Below are positions 1 to 11,579 of a DNA stretch of 36,130 nucleotides, piece by piece. Under the pieces are notes generated by a model. The model was not told where the DNA came from, did not search any database, and saw only the letters and a list, made by a program, of their open reading frames with translations. The position numbers and the translations under genes are program-made. Numbering within the stretch: the stretch's first letter is position 1; the number at the start of each line of letters is the position of its first letter. Source of the stretch: Thiopseudomonas sp964394445 (GTDB lineage Bacteria > Pseudomonadota > Gammaproteobacteria > Pseudomonadales > Pseudomonadaceae); contig CAYMXO010000015.1 of the NCBI GenBank assembly GCA_964394445.1, forward strand, positions 1-36,130. Reading direction: 5' to 3'.

Positions 1-62
1 CTATTTTACCAAGATATGCGCTGGGGATGGGGTTTGTTCAGCGCCTCCCTAAATTGTCAGCA

Positions 63-437
63 TCAACCATTGACGCGTTCGAAAATTTTCTCGATCTTGT
101 CCTGCAGTGCCTGGGCGGTAAAAGGCTTGACCACATAACCGTTCACGCCGGCCTGCGCAGCTTCGATAATCTGGTCGCGCTTGGCTTCCGCCGTCACCAT
201 CAGCACCGGCAGATGCTTGAGCCGGTCGTCCGCGCGTACCGCGCGCAACAGATCGATGCCGGTCATTTGCGGCATGTTCCAGTCCGTCACCAGAAAATCA
301 AAATTGCCACTTTGCAGCATTGGCAAGGCAGTGGACCCATCATCGGCTTCTTCGGTGTTGGTAAAGCCAAGATCGCGCAGGAGGTTTTTGATGATCCGCC
401 GCATTGTTGAAAAATCATCAACAATCAGGATTTTCAT
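63..437 (-). CDS. cheY: CheY chemotaxis response regulator
   Basis: This is a single-domain receiver of 124 residues. In the family it carries the phosphoryl signal from CheA to the flagellar switch protein FliM. The acidic pair D7-D8, the phospho-acceptor D52 in TDWNMP, T82 and K104 in KPF are all present, so it should be active. I start at the ATG at 437 because Pseudomonas-type CheY proteins begin MKILIVDD. In-frame starts also exist at 461 (ATG) and 449 (TTG); the TTG has GGAGA about 5 bases upstream, so a slightly longer N-terminus is possible. It lies 137 bp downstream of fliA on the same strand, as in Pseudomonas, where cheZ follows. cheZ is not visible here: the last 62 bases of the window hold no start codon with an open frame. 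Confidence 0.95.
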   Translation of the reverse strand: MKILIVDDFSTMRRIIKNLLRDLGFTNTEEADDGSTALPMLQSGNFDFLVTDWNMPQMTGIDLLRAVRADDRLKHLPVLMVTAEAKRDQIIEAAQAGVNGYVVKPFTAQALQDKIEKIFERVNG

Positions 438-520
438 GTTCTTGTTCAAACGAGTCTCCATGTATTCAATCTGCCGGCAGAGCCCGACATGTGTAACTCA
501 GTGATTTGCTTTAAATGCCC

Positions 521-567
521 TGGTAAAAAAGCTTCTCTTTTACCATGTGGTCCGGGCTTGCCGGGCC
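521..567 (-). terminator. two adjacent stem-loops in the fliA-cheY gap
   Basis: Just after the fliA stop, the minus strand can form a GC-rich 7-bp stem (549-555 with 561-567, one G-U pair) and then an 8-bp stem, TGGTAAAA with TTTTACCA (521-528 and 538-545). No U-tract follows either stem. They may be a weak terminator or an mRNA-processing/stability structure that separates fliA from cheY. The function is inferred. Confidence 0.35.
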
Positions 568-574
568 GGTTACC

Positions 575-1315
575 TCAGGGTGGTGACTGCTGCCAGTCGG
601 CCAGGCGGCTGCGCAAACGCGCCGCACACTGGCTATGCAGCTGGCTGACTCTTGACTCGCTGACGCCCAGTATCAGGCCGATTTCCTTCAGGTTCAGTTC
701 TTCGGTGTAGTACAGCGACAATACCAGCCGCTCACGCTCCGGCAGACCGTCAATGGCATCGGCCAGGGCCTGGCGAAACCGCTCGTCTTCCGTTGCATGG
801 CCCGGTTCATGATTCTGTCCGTACGCAGGTTCTGGCGCGCCGTCCTCCATCAGATCGTCAAAGCTGAACAGCCGGCTACCCCTTGTATCGGCCAGGATCC
901 GGTAATATTCATCCAGATCGACACCAAGCTCCTGCGCGACCTCACGATCCGTGGCATCACGCCCGGTACGCATCTCCACTTCCCTGACCGCCTCGCTGAC
1001 CATGCGGGTGTTACGGTGCACCGAACGCGGTGCCCAGTCACCCTTGCGCACTTCATCAAGCATGGCGCCACGAATGCGGATGCCAACAAAGGTTTCAAAG
1101 CTGGCACCCTTGCCGGCATCAAATTTCTTTGCTGCTTCCAGCAGACCTATCATCCCTGCCTGGATCAGGTCTTCCACCTGCACACTGGCCGGCAACCGCG
1201 CCAGCATGTGATAGGCAATGCGTTTCACCAGCGTCGCGTGCTGTTCGATCAGGCGGGACTGCTCATCAGCGCCCTGTGTCCTGTTGTACATCTGCAATCC
1301 GCTTGTCAGTGCCAT
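575..1315 (-). CDS. fliA: FliA, flagellar sigma factor 28
   Basis: A sigma-70 family protein of 246 residues, the usual FliA size. Sigma-28 directs transcription of late flagellar and chemotaxis genes. Region 2 is recognisable in the stretch with LVKRIAYH, EDLIQAGMIGLLEAA and GASFETFVGIRIRGAMLDE. Region 4 is recognisable in LPERERLVLSLYY followed by the helix-turn-helix LKEIGLILGVSESRVSQ. I chose the ATG at 1315 because GGAAG lies 7 bases upstream; an upstream in-frame TTG at 1342 would overlap fleN. The gene lies 19 bp after fleN, so it is probably the last gene of the flhA-flhF-fleN-fliA unit before cheY. Confidence 0.96.
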   Translation of the reverse strand: MALTSGLQMYNRTQGADEQSRLIEQHATLVKRIAYHMLARLPASVQVEDLIQAGMIGLLEAAKKFDAGKGASFETFVGIRIRGAMLDEVRKGDWAPRSVHRNTRMVSEAVREVEMRTGRDATDREVAQELGVDLDEYYRILADTRGSRLFSFDDLMEDGAPEPAYGQNHEPGHATEDERFRQALADAIDGLPERERLVLSLYYTEELNLKEIGLILGVSESRVSQLHSQCAARLRSRLADWQQSPP

Positions 1316-1334
1316 TACCTTGCTTCCGTATTTT

Positions 1335-2147
1335 TCAGCCAATCAGGCGATCAACAAAAAATTCCAGATGCCCCCGCGGAGTATCCGTCAGCGGCCAGGC
1401 ATCTACCTTTTGCGCAACGGCCTTGAACGCCAGAGAGGCCTTGCTGCGCGGGTACGCCTCGTAGACCGGGCGCTGACGCTGGATCGCCTTGCGTACCATC
1501 TCGTCATAGGGAATCGCACCCAGGTATTGCAATGCGACATCATCCAGAAAACGTTCGGTCACGTTGACCAGCTTGTTAAACAGGTTGCGTCCTTCCTGCG
1601 GGCCGTGGGCCATATTCGCCAACACGCGGAACCGGGTCATGCCAAATTGCTTGTTCAGCAGCTTGACCAGCGCATAGGCGTCCGTGATCGAGGTGGGTTC
1701 GTCACAAACCACCAGAATGACTTCCTGGGCCGCCCGAACAAAACTGGTTACCGAATCGCCAATTCCGGCTGCAGTGTCAATTACCAGCACATCCAGGTTG
1801 TCGCCCAGATCGCTGAATGCCTGGATCAATCCGGCGTGCTGCTGGGGCGTCATGGAAACCAGGTCCTGGGTACCGGAAGACGCCGGTACAATCTTGATGC
1901 CGCCAGGTCCTGTCAGCAGGACATCGCGCAGATCACATTCGCCCGCCATGACTTCGCTCAGGGTGCGCCTGGGCTCGAGCCCCAGCAAGACATCCACATT
2001 GGCCAGGCCAAAGTCGGCATCAAGCAGCACAACCCGCCGCCCGAGGGCAGCCAGGGCCACAGACAGGTTGACGGACACATTGGTTTTGCCGACGCCGCCC
2101 TTGCCACCGGTTACGGCAATTACTTGAACTGGGTTCTTGTTTGACAT
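1335..2147 (-). CDS. fleN: FleN/FlhG, MinD-like flagellar number regulator
   Basis: A deviant-Walker ParA/MinD ATPase of 270 residues. The P-loop GGKGGVGKT is at residues 14-22, with DADFGLANVD and DTAAGIGDSV further on. In polar flagellates FleN (FlhG) binds ATP, restrains the master regulator FleQ and limits flagellar number, working against FlhF. Its place directly after flhF (42-bp gap) and before fliA makes FleN much more likely than the cell-division protein MinD, and there is no MinC or MinE nearby. Confidence 0.95.
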   Translation of the reverse strand: MSNKNPVQVIAVTGGKGGVGKTNVSVNLSVALAALGRRVVLLDADFGLANVDVLLGLEPRRTLSEVMAGECDLRDVLLTGPGGIKIVPASSGTQDLVSMTPQQHAGLIQAFSDLGDNLDVLVIDTAAGIGDSVTSFVRAAQEVILVVCDEPTSITDAYALVKLLNKQFGMTRFRVLANMAHGPQEGRNLFNKLVNVTERFLDDVALQYLGAIPYDEMVRKAIQRQRPVYEAYPRSKASLAFKAVAQKVDAWPLTDTPRGHLEFFVDRLIG

Positions 2148-2189
2148 GTACTCTGTACCTTAAAAAACATTTGATTCCCGGATGGCCAG

Positions 2190-3497
2190 TTAAACCGCAT
2201 GACTCGACGCCTGACGGGCGCCCGCATAAAGCTCGGCCATGATTTCCTCACCGGGGTCATCCGGGTTTTGCATGCGTACCGCACGACTGATCAGCTGATG
2301 GCTGCGCGACACCTGAATATCATCAGGAATTTTAGGACCGTCGGTAGTATAAGCCACTGCGAGTCCTTGGCCAATTGCCATGCCGAGCACCTCGCCCATG
2401 CTGACCGCCTCGTCCAGTTTGGTAATGATGCAGCCGGCAATTCCGCAACGTTTGTAGGCATGCCAGGCTGCTTTCAGCACCTGCGCCTGGCTGGTTGCGG
2501 CCAGCACCAGGTAGTTGCGTATGGGCAACTTGCGGCTGACCAGATTGTCGAGCTGCAATGCCAGCATCGGGTCACTGGCCGGCAGGCCGGCAGTATCCAC
2601 CAGCACCACCCGCTTGCGGGCCAGCGGCTGCAGTGCCTTCTCCAGCGACTGCCCTGCCTCAACGTGACTGACCGGCACATTGAGGATGCGGCCGAGGGTT
2701 TTCAGCTGTTCCTGGGCACCAATGCGGAAGCTGTCCATGCTGACAATGGCGATATTCTGTGCGCCATGCTCCAGCACATAGCGGGCCGCCAGCTTGGCCA
2801 GCGTAGTGGTCTTGCCCATGCCGGCCGGACCAACCAGCGCAATCACGCCACCCTGCATGACCGGCTCGTCTTTGGGTGTCTGCACCGAGCGGGCCAGCAC
2901 GGCCAACACCATGCGCCAGGCCTGACGCGGCTCAAGGTTGGCCGGAATTTTCTGCATGATGGAATTGATCACGTCCGACGGCAAGCCCATTTTCTGCAGC
3001 TTGCGCCAGAGTGCGGCCTGACCGGGCTGCTGCTGTTGCAGGCCCTGCCAGCCAATGCTGCCCATCTGCATTTCGATCAGCTCACGCAGCCCCATCAGCT
3101 CCGAACGCATTTGCGCCAGCTCCTGCTGCTCTGCCACTGTACGTGCGGCTGGCTGCTGCTCCACTTCCTGCCTGGCACTGGTCACCTCGGCGGTGTGTTG
3201 CATCACACTGTCAAACAGTTGACGATCGCGTCCCCCGGCAGCCTGCCGGGCCCGCTGCTCAAAGTCTGCGCGGGCACCGAGAATTTTCTGGCTGGTCTTG
3301 CGCAGCTCGGCTTCCAGTTCCGGATTGGCATGAGCGGACACCGGCTGCACGCTGTAATCCAGCGCCGCAGTCAGTTCGATACCACCGGCCAGGCGACGCG
3401 TGGAAAGGATTGCCGCATCGGCACCCAGCTCTTCCTTTACGCGGTTCATTGCCTGACGCATGTCTGCGGCAAAAAAACGTTTGACTTGCATGGCCAT
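2190..3497 (-). CDS. flhF: FlhF, SRP-type GTPase for polar flagellum placement
   Basis: A 435-residue SRP-family GTPase. The N-terminal basic region (VKRFFAADMRQAM) is followed by a Gln-rich linker at about residues 110-165, an N-domain-like helical part, and a G domain with P-loop GPAGMGKT (223-230), DTAG (301-304) and TKLDE (359-363). FlhF recruits early flagellar components to the cell pole. The ATG at 3497 has GAGGG 7 bases upstream; a second ATG at 3491 is also possible. It begins 16 bp after flhA, so the two are almost certainly co-transcribed. Confidence 0.96.
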   Translation of the reverse strand: MAMQVKRFFAADMRQAMNRVKEELGADAAILSTRRLAGGIELTAALDYSVQPVSAHANPELEAELRKTSQKILGARADFEQRARQAAGGRDRQLFDSVMQHTAEVTSARQEVEQQPAARTVAEQQELAQMRSELMGLRELIEMQMGSIGWQGLQQQQPGQAALWRKLQKMGLPSDVINSIMQKIPANLEPRQAWRMVLAVLARSVQTPKDEPVMQGGVIALVGPAGMGKTTTLAKLAARYVLEHGAQNIAIVSMDSFRIGAQEQLKTLGRILNVPVSHVEAGQSLEKALQPLARKRVVLVDTAGLPASDPMLALQLDNLVSRKLPIRNYLVLAATSQAQVLKAAWHAYKRCGIAGCIITKLDEAVSMGEVLGMAIGQGLAVAYTTDGPKIPDDIQVSRSHQLISRAVRMQNPDDPGEEIMAELYAGARQASSHAV

Positions 3498-3513
3498 GAT
3501 CGTGCCCTCTTGC

Positions 3514-5643
3514 TTAATTCTGGCCTACCGTCGCTACGATGGTGACCTGCTTGTTGTCCGGAATTTCCTGGTAGGCCAGTACATGCATATTGGGTACTGC
3601 CATCCGGGCAAAACGCGACATCATGGCCCTGATCTGGCCGGCTACCAGCAAAATTACCGGCTGGCCCTGCATTTCCTGACGTTGCGCTGCCTCTACCAGA
3701 GACTGCTGTAACTTTTCGGCCATGCCCGGTTCGAGCAAAATGCCATTTTCCGAACCCTGACCCGCCTGCTGAAGACTATTAAGCAATATCTGTTCCAACC
3801 TTGGCTCAAGCGTGATCACGGGAAGCTCTGAGTCAAGCCCGACGATGCTTTGCACGATTGCACGGGATAAAGCCACACGTACAGCAGCCACCATCGCGGC
3901 GGGATCTTGACTCTTTGTCGAGGTATTGGCGATGGCTTCGGCGATGGTACGGATGTCGCGTACCGGCACCTGTTCCTGCAGCAGGTTCTGCAAAATCTTC
4001 AACAGGGTGGACAGCGATACCATGCCGGGAACCAGCTCTTCCGCCAGCTTGGGCGAGCTCTTGGCCAGCACCTGCATCAGCTGCTGCACTTCTTCGTGGC
4101 CAATCAGCTCGTGGGAATGCTTGCCCAGCACCTGGTTCAGGTGCGTGGCAACCACCGTGCTGGCATCCACTACGGTATAGCCAAGTGATTGCGCCTGGTC
4201 GCGCTGGTTCGGCTCGATCCACACTGCTTCCAGACCAAACGCCGGATCCACAGTCGCCAAACCATTGACGGCGCCAAAAACTTGTCCGGGATTGATCGCC
4301 AGCTCGCGCTCGGGATAAACCTCGGCCTCGGCCACGGTAACACCCATCAGGGTCAGACGATAGGCGTTCGGGTTCAGGTCAAGGTTGTCACGGATGTGTA
4401 CCGATGGCATCAGGAAACCCAGGTCCTGCGACAGCTTTTTGCGCACACCCTTGATGCGAGCCAGCAGCTGGCCGCCCTGGTTGCGGTCCACCAGCGGAAT
4501 CAGGCGGTAACCCACTTCCAGGCCCACCATGTCCACCGGAGTCACGTCATCCCAGCCCAGCTCGCGCTGCTCCGGCGCCACCGCCGCCGGCAGTTGATCG
4601 CCCTGCTCGCCGCCGGCTGCCGCTTCGGTACCACCGGTTTCTTTCTGCTTGTCACGGCGCCAGATCCAGTAGGCACCACCGGCAGCAATCAGGCCCAGCC
4701 CGATAAACGACACATGCGGCATGCCCGGCACCGCGCCCATGGCAACCAGGATGGCCGCCGAGACGGCCAGCGCCTTGGGCGAATTGAACATCTGGCGCTG
4801 GATTTGCTCACCCATGTCTTCGGCCGTGGTGACACGGGTCACCATCACCGCCGCCGCAGTCGACAGCAACAGGCCGGGAATCTGCGCCACCAGACCATCA
4901 CCAATGGTCAGCAGCGCATACACCATGCCGGCATCCTGAAAGCTCATCGAGTGCTGGGCCATGCCGATGGCGATGCCACCCAGCAGGTTGATGAACAGGA
5001 TCAGCAAGCCGGCAATCGCATCACCGCGAACAAACTTGCTGGCACCGTCCATGGAGCCGTAAAAATCCGCTTCCTGCGCCACTTCGGCACGACGGGTTTT
5101 GGCATCTTCCTGACTGATGATGCCGGCGTTGAGGTCGGCATCAATCGCCATCTGCTTGCCCGGCATGGCGTCCAGAGTAAAGCGCGCGCTCACCTCGGAA
5201 ATACGGCCGGCACCCTTGGTCACCACAACAAAGTTGATGATCATCAGGATGGCAAACACCACGGCACCCACCACATAGTTGCCGCCCACCACCACCTCGC
5301 CAAAGGCCTGGATCACCTTGCCCGCGGCATCGCCACCGTCATGCCCGTGCAGCAGCACCACCCGGGTTGAGGCCACGTTGAGCGCAAGGCGCATCAGGGT
5401 GGCAACCAGCAAAATGGTCGGGAATGCAGAAAAATCCAGTGGGCGCATGGCGTACACACACACCAGCAACACCACAATGGCCAGGGCAATGTTGAAAGTG
5501 AAAAACACGTCCAGCAGGAACGGCGGAATGGGCAGGGTCATCATGCCCAGGATCACCAGCAGCAACACCGGAACCCCCAGGTTGCCCTGCCTGAGTACCG
5601 ATACGCCGCTGCGCATGCCTGTCATTACCTGTGTGCGATCCAC
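3514..5643 (-). CDS. flhA: FlhA, flagellar type III export gate protein
   Basis: A 709-residue FHIPEP-family protein. The N-terminal half (to about residue 330) has several long hydrophobic segments and the conserved cytoplasmic stretch with GAGRISEVSARFTLDAMPGKQMAID. The soluble C-terminal half is the docking platform for export chaperones and substrates. The start is GTG at 5643, preceded by GGAGAG about 6 bases upstream. In Pseudomonas flhB usually lies upstream of flhA; here the upstream gene is an unrelated membrane protein, so the export genes are split in this genome. Confidence 0.97.
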   Translation of the reverse strand: MDRTQVMTGMRSGVSVLRQGNLGVPVLLLVILGMMTLPIPPFLLDVFFTFNIALAIVVLLVCVYAMRPLDFSAFPTILLVATLMRLALNVASTRVVLLHGHDGGDAAGKVIQAFGEVVVGGNYVVGAVVFAILMIINFVVVTKGAGRISEVSARFTLDAMPGKQMAIDADLNAGIISQEDAKTRRAEVAQEADFYGSMDGASKFVRGDAIAGLLILFINLLGGIAIGMAQHSMSFQDAGMVYALLTIGDGLVAQIPGLLLSTAAAVMVTRVTTAEDMGEQIQRQMFNSPKALAVSAAILVAMGAVPGMPHVSFIGLGLIAAGGAYWIWRRDKQKETGGTEAAAGGEQGDQLPAAVAPEQRELGWDDVTPVDMVGLEVGYRLIPLVDRNQGGQLLARIKGVRKKLSQDLGFLMPSVHIRDNLDLNPNAYRLTLMGVTVAEAEVYPERELAINPGQVFGAVNGLATVDPAFGLEAVWIEPNQRDQAQSLGYTVVDASTVVATHLNQVLGKHSHELIGHEEVQQLMQVLAKSSPKLAEELVPGMVSLSTLLKILQNLLQEQVPVRDIRTIAEAIANTSTKSQDPAAMVAAVRVALSRAIVQSIVGLDSELPVITLEPRLEQILLNSLQQAGQGSENGILLEPGMAEKLQQSLVEAAQRQEMQGQPVILLVAGQIRAMMSRFARMAVPNMHVLAYQEIPDNKQVTIVATVGQN

Positions 5644-5701
5644 GTTTCACTCTCCAAAAAACAGCGCCAACAAACTGGCAGGTTGTCACCGCGGATATGC
5701 C

Positions 5702-5718
5702 AAGCAAGAAATGTTCCA
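5702..5718 (-). promoter_or_regulatory. sigma-54 type promoter for flhA
   Basis: Read on the minus strand, the site is TGGAACA-TTTC-TTGCT. This keeps the GG and GC of the -24/-12 elements at the required 10-base spacing and matches consensus TGGCACG-N4-TTGCW at all but two positions of the fixed bases. Initiation would fall about 45 bases before the flhA start codon. In Pseudomonas, flhA-class genes are driven by RpoN with the activator FleQ, so the site fits its gene. No FleQ site was identified. Confidence 0.7.
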
Positions 5719-5743
5719 GCATTTGCCACCACTGCTGCGCGAG

Positions 5744-7021
5744 CTACCCAAAAAACAGCCCTGTCCCTGCCGCCAGCATAGCCAGAAGCAGCACCAGACT
5801 GGCCCGGCGAGCCAGTGGCCAACCGCCAACCACCAGTACAATAACGGCCTTGACCGCCGTGTTGGTCATCGCCGCCAGCAGAATGCCGCGCATGGCAACC
5901 TCACTGGCCAGCCCGTCCCGGGCCTGCTGCGCCAGCGCAATGGTGATCGCATCGACATCGGCAATGCCGGCAAACAGCGCCAATACATAGACCCCCTCAT
6001 TACCAAACCATTGCTCGGCCCCGCGTGACAACATGAAAACAAGCGTCAGCACCAGTGCCATGACGACCGCCTGCTGCAAATCCATCGGGTTACTGAGCGT
6101 GGGCTGAGCGCATTCCGTTTGCTCGGCCTTGTGCTTCCATAGCAGCCAGCACACCGCCAGCAAAGGCACCAGACCCAGTCCGACAATGCCGGGCAACAAA
6201 GGCAGCAACAGTGCCCGGTTGACCACGGCCACTTCCAGCAGCAAACGCGGAGCCATGGTGCCGCATGCCAGCACGATACCTGCGGCCAGCAAGGCAGTAC
6301 GCCCACTGCCCAGCCGCGCCATGCGTGAAAAGGCCAGGGTGAGGGCAGTGCTGGAGGTCAGGCCGCCAAGCAGCGCTGTCAGCACCAGACCAACCCGGTC
6401 GCCCAGCACCCGCACGGCAAAGTAGCCAACAAAACTGATGCCGGCAATCAACAGCACCAGCCAGCCAATCACATGCGGATTAAGGCTGTCCCACGGCCCC
6501 ATCGCCTCGTTGGGCAACAGCGGCAGAATCACCAGCACAATCACCAACATTTGCAGCGAGGCGTTCAGCTCCAGACGGGTCAGGCTGCGTAGCAGGGCAT
6601 GAATATGCTCCTTGGTTCCGAGCAGGACTGCAGTAATCACGGCGGCAACGGCCGCTTCCAGATAAAAGCCGTATACCGCCAGGGCGCCAAGCAGGAAAGC
6701 CAGTAACGCCGCCACCTCGGTGGTTGCACCCAGATCCCCGGTGGCCCGACTGGTATGGATGTAGCCGACAATCAACAACGCCGCCACACCCAGAAGCGTT
6801 GCCGCCAGAAACAGCGGCGTGGACAGGATTGCCAGCTGTGCCACCACCCCGCCGGCCAGTCCCAGCAAACCAAAGGTGCGAATACCGGTTACGGTCTGGT
6901 CATCAATTTCTTCGTGACGCTCCTCTTCCAGGTTCTGCGAACGCCAGCCACGCTCAAACCCGATAATCAACCCGACTGCCAGGGCAATCAGCATACCAGT
7001 CAGTTCAGTTCCGTAATTCAT
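5744..7021 (-). CDS. MgtC/SapB family membrane protein with DUF4010 domain
   Basis: A very hydrophobic 425-residue protein. The N-terminal part (about residues 1-150) looks like the MgtC/SapB domain: LIALAVGLIIGFERGW, GIRTFGLLGLAGG, GATTEVAALLAFLLGAL. The C-terminal part (about 190-420) is DUF4010-like, with GLTSSTALTLAFSRMAR and FAGIADVDAITIALA. The transported or sensed substrate is not known to me; MgtC relatives are linked to magnesium stress. The ATG at 7021 has AAGGA 8 bases upstream. It stands alone between hrpA (192-bp gap) and the flhA promoter and probably has no role in motility. Confidence 0.85.
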   Translation of the reverse strand: MNYGTELTGMLIALAVGLIIGFERGWRSQNLEEERHEEIDDQTVTGIRTFGLLGLAGGVVAQLAILSTPLFLAATLLGVAALLIVGYIHTSRATGDLGATTEVAALLAFLLGALAVYGFYLEAAVAAVITAVLLGTKEHIHALLRSLTRLELNASLQMLVIVLVILPLLPNEAMGPWDSLNPHVIGWLVLLIAGISFVGYFAVRVLGDRVGLVLTALLGGLTSSTALTLAFSRMARLGSGRTALLAAGIVLACGTMAPRLLLEVAVVNRALLLPLLPGIVGLGLVPLLAVCWLLWKHKAEQTECAQPTLSNPMDLQQAVVMALVLTLVFMLSRGAEQWFGNEGVYVLALFAGIADVDAITIALAQQARDGLASEVAMRGILLAAMTNTAVKAVIVLVVGGWPLARRASLVLLLAMLAAGTGLFFG

Positions 7022-7213
7022 TGGTCATGTCCTTAGTCGAAAACCCGGTAGCAATTTGGTTTCAGGAGCTCTATTGGGATACTGACAGAAGTCATGCAAA
7101 AAGACTGGAAAACCATGCTTCAAAGGACATTAAGAGCACTTCCGCTGCCTGCTGCCGAGACGGAGCAAGGCTTGACAGGCTGTCGGGGGCCGGTCACCGC
7201 AGCCAAAACCACA

Positions 7214-11137
<3,924 letters not shown>

Positions 11138-11297
11138 AAATCACGAAAAACAGAAGGCAGATAACAGGCAGGTGTGCCGGTTGCGGGGCGTTATTGTCGC
11201 AGAAACGAAGCAGAATCGCGAAAAGCTCAGTCTGCGGTCCGGGACGTCACAAGAGTACCAAAAGCGGCTCAGGGCGGATGACCACCCGGTCAGACCA

Positions 11298-11332
11298 CCA
11301 TCCACAATACCTGTGGATAACTTTGTGGATTA
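11298..11332. promoter_or_regulatory. cluster of DnaA-box-like sites
   Basis: TGTGGATAA at 11312-11320 is a perfect complement of the strong DnaA box TTATCCACA. TGTGGATTA at 11324-11332 differs at one base, and CCATCCACA at 11298-11306 lies in the opposite orientation. The two direct copies are 12 bases apart. The gene context (hrpA, efflux protein) is not that of a usual origin, so a regulatory or DnaA-binding role is more likely than oriC. Confidence 0.5.
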
Positions 11333-11530
11333 ACTGAAGAGAAAACCCGCAAGGCATCAACTGGCAGGGCCGGCCGACAAACTGGATGTTTTCTGACCAG
11401 CCGCTTTGATAACATTAAAATCAATGACTTACAGAGCGCTTCGAACAAGCAAAAGGATCCATTGAAGTCAAGCGTGGAGTTTATTTAGCAAGAAACCGGC
11501 TTGTGTACAACACCGCGTCAAACATTCCTT

Positions 11531-11568
11531 GCCGGCTGGAAGCCGCCCGTATTGCGCGGCTTCCGGCA
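11531..11568 (-). terminator. strong stem-loop after the efflux lipoprotein gene
   Basis: GGAAGCCGC pairs with GCGGCTTCC across a 9-base loop, and flanking GCCGG/CCGGC bases can extend the stem. It lies a dozen bases beyond the stop of the minus-strand gene ending at 11580. There is no clear U-run, so it may act as a factor-assisted terminator or a 3'-end stabiliser. Confidence 0.5.
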
Positions 11569-11579
11569 GACACAGCAGC

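Larger units (their letters stand above)
11138..11579. other. intergenic region with DnaA-box-like cluster
   Basis: This 442-bp gap between the efflux gene and hrpA has no convincing reading frame. It contains the DnaA-box cluster (11298-11332), an AT-rich patch around 11405-11431 (TTTGATAACATTAAAATCAA) and a strong stem-loop next to the efflux gene stop. The hrpA promoter should lie in here but I cannot place it with confidence. Confidence 0.6.

Noticed and set aside
1..62. Start of cheZ downstream of cheY
   Set aside because: A GGGAGG sequence is present on the minus strand, but no start codon opens a frame that reaches the window edge.
11405..11423. FNR/Anr-type site TTGAT...ATCAA
   Set aside because: The half-sites are 9 bases apart instead of 4, which does not fit an FNR dimer.
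11298..11431. Chromosomal origin of replication
   Set aside because: There are only two good DnaA boxes and no dnaA, rpmH, gidA or parAB context.
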